This document shows positions 22,031 to 26,580 of a stretch of DNA of 26,580 nt, one piece after another (positions within the stretch are counted from its first letter, which is position 1; each line of letters opens with the position of its first letter). Location: positions 1-26,580 of the forward strand of contig CAJGBX010000006.1 of assembly GCA_904501685.1 (NCBI GenBank). The letters are read 5' to 3'. The notes below the pieces were generated by a model. That model saw only the letters and a program-made list of their open reading frames with translations. It ran no database searches and was not told the origin of the DNA. The stretch comes from Clostridiaceae bacterium (GTDB taxonomy: Bacteria; Bacillota; Clostridia; Oscillospirales; Acutalibacteraceae). Made by a program: the position numbers and the translations under genes.

Positions 22031-22073
22031 GGTTTTTTTCTTAATTTTTGCAAATAAAAATAAAATAATAAAT

Positions 22074-22114
22074 GCGAAAACAAAATCAGCTAAAAAACAG
22101 CATTTTGTAATCGC
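22074..22114 (-). terminator. Possible terminator of the comEC-holA-rnmV-WYL operon
   Basis: GCGA (22074-22077) and CAAAAT (22081-22086) can pair with ATTTTG (22102-22107) and TCGC (22111-22114), with internal loops. On the minus strand it is followed by an AT-rich, T-rich tract down to about 22050. A second imperfect stem (GAGGTTG with CAACCCTC, 22121-22144) lies just after the WYL gene stop. The terminator is not canonical. Confidence 0.4.
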
Positions 22115-22152
22115 ATTTTTGAGGTTGCCGAATTGTCAACCCTCGAACTTCC

Positions 22153-23154
22153 TTATTTTTCGTAAACCTCAACCAGCCTTTCGGCGTTGGCTAAGACACG
22201 CCGCTTTAATGACTCGGGTGATAAAACCTTGATATCTCCGCCGAACTGCATAAGCCAGCCGACCAGTCCGTCACTGACCAATACATCGGTGGAAAACCTA
22301 AAGGTCGGCTCTTGTTTTCCGTGACGGATAAAAATGCCGTCGGTAAACCTATCGGTAATCTGGTCAAGCAACTCAATTTTACATTCCAAATCAATTCTCT
22401 GCTTTTCACCGCCGAACATATTAAAGGTTTTTCGGGAATAATCGGCAATATCAAACCTTTGACTGTATTCCGAAACCTCGGAAAAATGGCGCCAGTCCTC
22501 ACGCATTATCGAAACCTCCGCAATACGGTCAACCCTTAAATGTGTGATATTATCGTATTTCTTGTTATTTCCTATGAGATAATAACGGTCAGCTTCCCAA
22601 AGCAATGCATACGGACTAACCACCATTTCCTTACAGTTAACCTTAAGCTCGGTACCGTCAAGATAGCTTTTTGCGTACTGAATTTTCACCTTGCGATGTG
22701 CTTTTATCGCCTCGTTCAATATTTCAATGGTATCATAAACCGACTCATTATTACTTTTTAAGCGGTTATCAATACACACGCGGTCCTTTAATTCGACCGA
22801 CTGATGCTCACTCAACAGGCTCTGTAGCTTTTTAACTAAGCTCTTGGTACCGTTTTTCGGGATGAAGCCTGCCGACTGCACCGCATCAATCAAAAAGCTG
22901 ACTTCAGGCAGACTGAAGGCTCTTGTCGAAAGGTAATACCCTTTTTTCGGAATACCGGTCAATACAATATCCAGCCCCGAATCCCTGAGTGCCTCAATAT
23001 CACGGTATATTGACTTACGCTCGGCCTCGATTCCGTATTTTTTAAGCTCATCTAAAATTTCACCGGAGGAAACGGGATGCTCAGGGTCACTTTTTTGCCT
23101 TAATATTTCCAAAACCTTAATTAAACGCAGACGAATGTTATCAGACTTCATCAT
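22153..23154 (-). CDS. HTH-WYL domain transcriptional regulator
   Basis: This 333-residue regulator has an N-terminal helix-turn-helix (about 5-72; HTH_11/DeoR-like, with RKSIYRDIEALRDSGLDI at 46-63) and a WYL domain (about 140-230, SPYALLWEADRYYLIGNNKKY, then THLRVDRI) with a C-terminal WCX-like extension. WYL domains bind nucleic-acid or nucleotide ligands, and many relatives control DNA-damage or defence genes; the target here is unknown. The start region overlaps the end of rnmV by 14 nt. GGAGG lies 3 nt before the first ATG and 6 nt before the second, so the second (end at 23151) may be used. It is the last gene of an operon with competence and replication genes. Confidence 0.9.
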   Translation of the reverse strand: MMKSDNIRLRLIKVLEILRQKSDPEHPVSSGEILDELKKYGIEAERKSIYRDIEALRDSGLDIVLTGIPKKGYYLSTRAFSLPEVSFLIDAVQSAGFIPKNGTKSLVKKLQSLLSEHQSVELKDRVCIDNRLKSNNESVYDTIEILNEAIKAHRKVKIQYAKSYLDGTELKVNCKEMVVSPYALLWEADRYYLIGNNKKYDNITHLRVDRIAEVSIMREDWRHFSEVSEYSQRFDIADYSRKTFNMFGGEKQRIDLECKIELLDQITDRFTDGIFIRHGKQEPTFRFSTDVLVSDGLVGWLMQFGGDIKVLSPESLKRRVLANAERLVEVYEK

Positions 23155-23734
23155 TTTCCTCCAACAAAAGTTTTAACAGCTCATCACGGGTATAAAGTGA
23201 GTTCAGTGCCGTAAGCATTTGCTTAGTTGACATACCTTTCGGTAAATCAAGGTTTTCAAGAAGCTTTTCCCTTGCTTTACGACTGTTATCGGCCCCCAAA
23301 AGTCCCGCCTTATAAAGATCGGCTGTTGTAATTTTCGGTCCTTCCTCGGTACTGCCGTCAGCTCCGACACCTGCTTTTTTTAAAGCTTCAACAATAATTT
23401 CCTCACTCAGTCCCTCAACACCCAACAGACCTTGAGCCGATGCCTTTTCCTTTCGGCGTTCCTTACCCTTTATTTCGGGAACATACACGTTTTTTATATA
23501 TTTAGGGTCAATAAATCCGCTTAAATGTCCCCTGATTACGAAGCCTGCCGAATCACTGTCGGTCAAAATTATAATTCCTCTTTTTTCGGCAATTCGACGT
23601 ATCATATCAAGCTTTTCTCGGTTTTTGAAAATAGCAAAGCCGTCGGTAGTAATAATCTCGGCATCAAGAAAACCCTTGAGCTTTATTTTATCGTATTTAC
23701 CCTCGACAATCACTGCTTCATTTAAGTGTATCAT
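23141..23734 (-). CDS. rnmV: Ribonuclease M5 (5S rRNA maturase)
   Basis: RNase M5 trims the 5S rRNA precursor, in Bacillus with ribosomal protein L18. The N-terminal Toprim domain shows EAVIVEGKYDK (6-16, E11) and IILTDSDSAG (55-64, D59 and D61), the acidic residues that bind metal. VPEIKGKERRKEKASAQGL follows, typical of M5, and then a C-terminal domain of the DUF4093 type. Length 197 is close to family size. The ATG start has GAGGG 6 nt upstream and overlaps the holA stop as ATGA. A DnaG-type role is excluded by the small size and lack of primase core. Confidence 0.92.
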   Translation of the reverse strand: MIHLNEAVIVEGKYDKIKLKGFLDAEIITTDGFAIFKNREKLDMIRRIAEKRGIIILTDSDSAGFVIRGHLSGFIDPKYIKNVYVPEIKGKERRKEKASAQGLLGVEGLSEEIIVEALKKAGVGADGSTEEGPKITTADLYKAGLLGADNSRKAREKLLENLDLPKGMSTKQMLTALNSLYTRDELLKLLLEENDEV

Positions 23735-24801
23735 TGTTTTCCCTCGGCGATCAATGCCAGCTTGACTAAGGTACTCTCAAGTGCTGTACGAGGTTCAATT
23801 CGCGAGCCCTTTATCAACCTGTCACACTCTTGAAGAACATCAAGTGAATGAATAAGCTGCTTTTCGGTAAATTTCTTCAAATCCCTTTCGGCGTCGTTCA
23901 AGCGGAAGGCTGTATTTCCGTAGCCGAACTCTTTTGCGATATCATTGACACGCATACCCGAAGGTTTTCCTGCAAAAACGCGGTAAATATCAATATAAGC
24001 CGAAGTCAAAATATTAAAAATCAGCACCGGGTCGGTATTCATATAAAACAGGTCATCCAAAAGACTTAAGGCGCCCTGAAGGTCACCTCTTAACAGGTTT
24101 TTTGAGACATTGTAAACCACTGCCTCAACCGAGCGTGAGCAAACCTTATCTACTGTCTCCTTTGTAATAACGCCATTTTCACCTAAATATAAGCATAGCT
24201 TTTCAAGCTCATTAACCAAGGTATTAAGGTCATCCGAGCAGGTCTCAAGCATATACCTGGCCGTATAATTATCTATTTGACACTTGCGTTTTGCGGCACC
24301 CTTTTGCAAAATTTTGATAATTTCAGCTTCAGGTCTGCGGCCTATATAAGCCACCTCGCCGCCGGCTGACCTTACCTCTTTTATAATTTTAGAAAGCTTA
24401 TCACCGGGCTTTTTAGGGTTGATTTCAACCGTTTCATACCACATAACAAATATGGTCGTAGACGGAATATCGTGCAGCATTTTATAAAGCCTTTCGGTCT
24501 CGGCGGCAGTTGCCTTTTCAAACGGGAAATCGCAAAAGGTAACCACCCGATACGGGCTCATCATCGGAAAGCTGTTTGCAGCATCATATACCTCCTGAAC
24601 CGAAGCGTTGGAGTCAAAGCGGTTAATGTTAAACTCTCGAAAACCCTCAACCGCATTTTCAAATTGCCTTAAATAGTTTTTTATCAGGTAATGCTCCTCA
24701 CCGAAAATGAGATAGCAAGGCTTAAAGCAGCCGGATTTGATTGCATTTTTAATTTCAGCATCACCTGAATACATCTGCCTTGACTTATCCTGCATATACA
24801 C
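23731..24801 (-). CDS. holA: DNA polymerase III delta subunit (clamp loader)
   Basis: Delta opens the beta sliding clamp as part of the clamp loader that works with PolC. The protein has the family layout: an N-terminal RecA-like domain (about 20-150, starting CYLIFGEEHYLIKNYLRQ, where delta lacks a true Walker A), a central helical part (YMLETCSDDLNTLVNELEKL), and a C-terminal collar domain with KEFGYGNTAFRLNDAERDLK. Length 356 is normal. The start is GTG (24799-24801) 4 nt after GGGG, or ATG two codons later (24793-24795). It overlaps the end of comEC by 17 nt, and rnmV by 4 nt, so the genes are co-translated. Confidence 0.92.
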   Translation of the reverse strand: MYMQDKSRQMYSGDAEIKNAIKSGCFKPCYLIFGEEHYLIKNYLRQFENAVEGFREFNINRFDSNASVQEVYDAANSFPMMSPYRVVTFCDFPFEKATAAETERLYKMLHDIPSTTIFVMWYETVEINPKKPGDKLSKIIKEVRSAGGEVAYIGRRPEAEIIKILQKGAAKRKCQIDNYTARYMLETCSDDLNTLVNELEKLCLYLGENGVITKETVDKVCSRSVEAVVYNVSKNLLRGDLQGALSLLDDLFYMNTDPVLIFNILTSAYIDIYRVFAGKPSGMRVNDIAKEFGYGNTAFRLNDAERDLKKFTEKQLIHSLDVLQECDRLIKGSRIEPRTALESTLVKLALIAEGKQ

Positions 24802-26580
24802 TCATCCCCTTTCCCGTTTTAAACTTAACAGTTACGTCTTTTGAGCCAACCGAAATAATTTGGCTTTTTGAAGCCGACCCTTGAGTCGCACCGTATCCGT
24901 TAAGCACCAATGTCATTTTTGATTCTATGCCTTTGGGCAATCCCTTGCCGCTGACAATAATATCGGCTTCGGTAATTCCGATATCCTGAGCCGAAAACCC
25001 TTCGAAGCCAACCAATATCACCTTGTCGGCAACCCTTAATTCATAAACACAGCTATCTTTAATGAGATGCGGCACAACCGTAATTTTACCGTCATCAGTA
25101 TTAAGCATCTGACCGTCTGTGACAATTTCAAGACGTCCTGAAATCACCGCCGAATTACTGAAGTTCTCAGCAATAACAGTGGTTTCGGTATCAACATTTC
25201 TTTTAATAAAACCATATCCGCCGAAGACATCAGGGTCATCCGAAATAAGCAAAAGCATTTCAGCCTTAGCAATACCGTTCTCGTGCATATAGTCGGTCAA
25301 CGCGTAATTATAACCGCTTTTGCAACCTATTATAACACAAGTTTTCTCATATGTCACTACCGAACAAAACCCTTTTTCACAATTAAGCACCGTAACAGCA
25401 GCTAAATCACGTGAAAATATGTAATCCGACCAAAGTGTAACCAGAAGTAAGCCTATTACCGAAATTGACACAAGTCTTACACCGCCTAAGCGGTTAAAAA
25501 GCATCCAAACTGCAACCACAATCAGTGAAGCACCGCACCAAAGCACAACCGATGTACTGCCAAACGGAATATACGAAAACGGCACCTCGGCCAATAGCTT
25601 TACTGCCGCTATCATATACCTCGCGAGCCAATCGGCTACCGCAAACGGAATTGCCGCCAAAAAGTCTAAAAGAGGTACAAAGTGCAATACTGCACCAACC
25701 ACAGTAAAGAACATTGTCACAACCGAAGCCGTACAAATTAAAATATTAGCAGGCAAAATTACCGTTGAAACAAAGCCGAAGGATGTAATTTGAAAAGGCA
25801 ATGTAAAAACAGTTGCGCCTATTGTTTGCACTGCGGTAAGGATGAGCCCTCTTAAAAACTCCGAGATATATTTAATATCAAATTTTATTATCCGGTTTGC
25901 CAACGTTGAGCCATACTGCAAAACCAATATAACTCCTGCCGCGGCAGCCGAGGACAGCTGGAACCCCAAATTGCATATATAATAAGGGTTAAATATAAGC
26001 ATTGACACAACGGCAATTCCCAAGGAATTTAATCCGTCTGCCCGCTTGGTAATGCAGTCTGCAAGCAGTATTATCGAGCACATTATGCCCGACCTTACCG
26101 CCGACGGTGTAAAGCCTGCCAGCATAATTTCGACCATAAGCGGAAGCAAAGCTAACGCCGACGCCTTTCGGCGGCTCATAATATACCGAAGCAAAAACGC
26201 CAACATCATACAAAGGGCACTGATATGCATACCCGAAACCGCCGTAATATGCAAAACACCGCAGGATTTAAACGCACTGTAGGTCTGTTCGCTTAAATAG
26301 GCAGTACCACCCAATAAAATACCGTCTAAAAGTGCGGCGCTATCGCCGTCGGTATACTCTCTGATACACTGCCTGACTGCCTTGCGAATATCAATTAAGC
26401 GAGTATAAAGTGACTCTCTATGGCCTATAATTTCAACCTCTGAGCACTCAGCCTCAATAAACACCCTTTCGGCAAACCGACGGTTTTTATAATCACTGCC
26501 GACCTTTTCAAGATTGACCGATGCAGATAAAATATCACCCTCTTCAGCCTTTGCCGCCGAGTCCTCACTGCTGATGAACA
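24785..26580 (-). CDS. comEC: ComEC/Rec2 DNA-uptake channel protein with degenerate C-terminal domain (5' end outside window)
   Basis: ComEC forms the inner-membrane channel for single-stranded DNA entry during transformation. The frame is open to the window edge at 26580, so the N-terminus is missing. A GTG at 26462-26464 is internal, because upstream residues continue the OB-fold-like region. The competence domain signature HITAVSGMHISAL is present (about 72-84 after that GTG), with a long series of membrane helices up to about 25420. The C-terminal part resembles the metallo-beta-lactamase domain of ComEC in position and strand pattern (AVTVLNCEKGFCSVV...), but where HxHxDH is expected it reads ISDDPDVFGGYG, and no histidine cluster is seen. 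Overlaps holA by 17 nt. Confidence 0.93.
   Translation of the reverse strand, partial: FISSEDSAAKAEEGDILSASVNLEKVGSDYKNRRFAERVFIEAECSEVEIIGHRESLYTRLIDIRKAVRQCIREYTDGDSAALLDGILLGGTAYLSEQTYSAFKSCGVLHITAVSGMHISALCMMLAFLLRYIMSRRKASALALLPLMVEIMLAGFTPSAVRSGIMCSIILLADCITKRADGLNSLGIAVVSMLIFNPYYICNLGFQLSSAAAAGVILVLQYGSTLANRIIKFDIKYISEFLRGLILTAVQTIGATVFTLPFQITSFGFVSTVILPANILICTASVVTMFFTVVGAVLHFVPLLDFLAAIPFAVADWLARYMIAAVKLLAEVPFSYIPFGSTSVVLWCGASLIVVAVWMLFNRLGGVRLVSISVIGLLLVTLWSDYIFSRDLAAVTVLNCEKGFCSVVTYEKTCVIIGCKSGYNYALTDYMHENGIAKAEMLLLISDDPDVFGGYGFIKRNVDTETTVIAENFSNSAVISGRLEIVTDGQMLNTDDGKITVVPHLIKDSCVYELRVADKVILVGFEGFSAQDIGITEADIIVSGKGLPKGIESKMTLVLNGYGATQGSASKSQIISVGSKDVTVKFKTGKGMSVYAG

Noticed and set aside
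1..26580. tRNA, rRNA, riboswitch of a known class, transposase, integrase or phage genes
   Set aside because: None recognised on either strand; gaps hold promoters, hairpins and leaders only.

Overview
The window looks like chromosomal DNA of a low-to-mid G+C Gram-positive in the class Clostridia, probably Oscillospiraceae-like. The signs are a PolC-type replicase, the order rpsB-tsf-pyrH-frr-uppS-cdsA-dxr-rseP-ispG-polC, strong AAGGAGG-type ribosome binding sites and a LuxS gene. The family-level placement is an inference. Almost everything lies on the minus strand. The exceptions are the 3' end of mnmA at the left edge and one apbE gene. Both edges cut genes: mnmA lacks its N-terminus and comEC lacks its N-terminus.

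Left part (1-8324), the more accessory region. After mnmA come two minus-strand family 2 glycosyltransferases with their own promoter. Next is a four-gene flavin and electron-transfer neighbourhood: eetB and eetA (minus), an apbE-type flavin transferase lipoprotein (plus) and a small FMN-binding lipoprotein with a flavinylation motif (minus). A membrane-anchored G5/M23 peptidoglycan hydrolase follows, then luxS and a RimJ/L-type acetyltransferase that overlap by 4 nt. Two non-coding structures stand out. One is a run of six inverted repeats in the eetAB leader. The other is a perfect 14-bp hairpin that hides the ribosome binding site of the FMN-binding lipoprotein.

Middle part (8356-21865), a housekeeping supercluster for translation (rpsB, tsf, frr), UMP supply (pyrH), envelope lipids (uppS, cdsA), isoprenoid synthesis (dxr, ispG), site-2 proteolysis (rseP) and replication (polC). 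It is interrupted between tsf and pyrH by a GC-richer lipoprotein gene with a transglutaminase-like domain, which has its own promoter and is preceded by the tsf terminator. PolC is 1275 residues and lacks the proofreading exonuclease domain normally inserted in the PHP domain.

Right part (22153-26580), one overlapping unit transcribed comEC -> holA -> rnmV -> WYL regulator. ComEC keeps its membrane channel, but its C-terminal metallo-beta-lactamase-like domain has no recognisable metal-binding motif.

Best candidates for novelty: the exonuclease-less PolC, the compact extracellular-electron-transfer-like locus with its two structured leaders, the metal-site-less ComEC tail, and the inserted transglutaminase lipoprotein. 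I saw no tRNA, rRNA, CRISPR array, transposase or phage gene.
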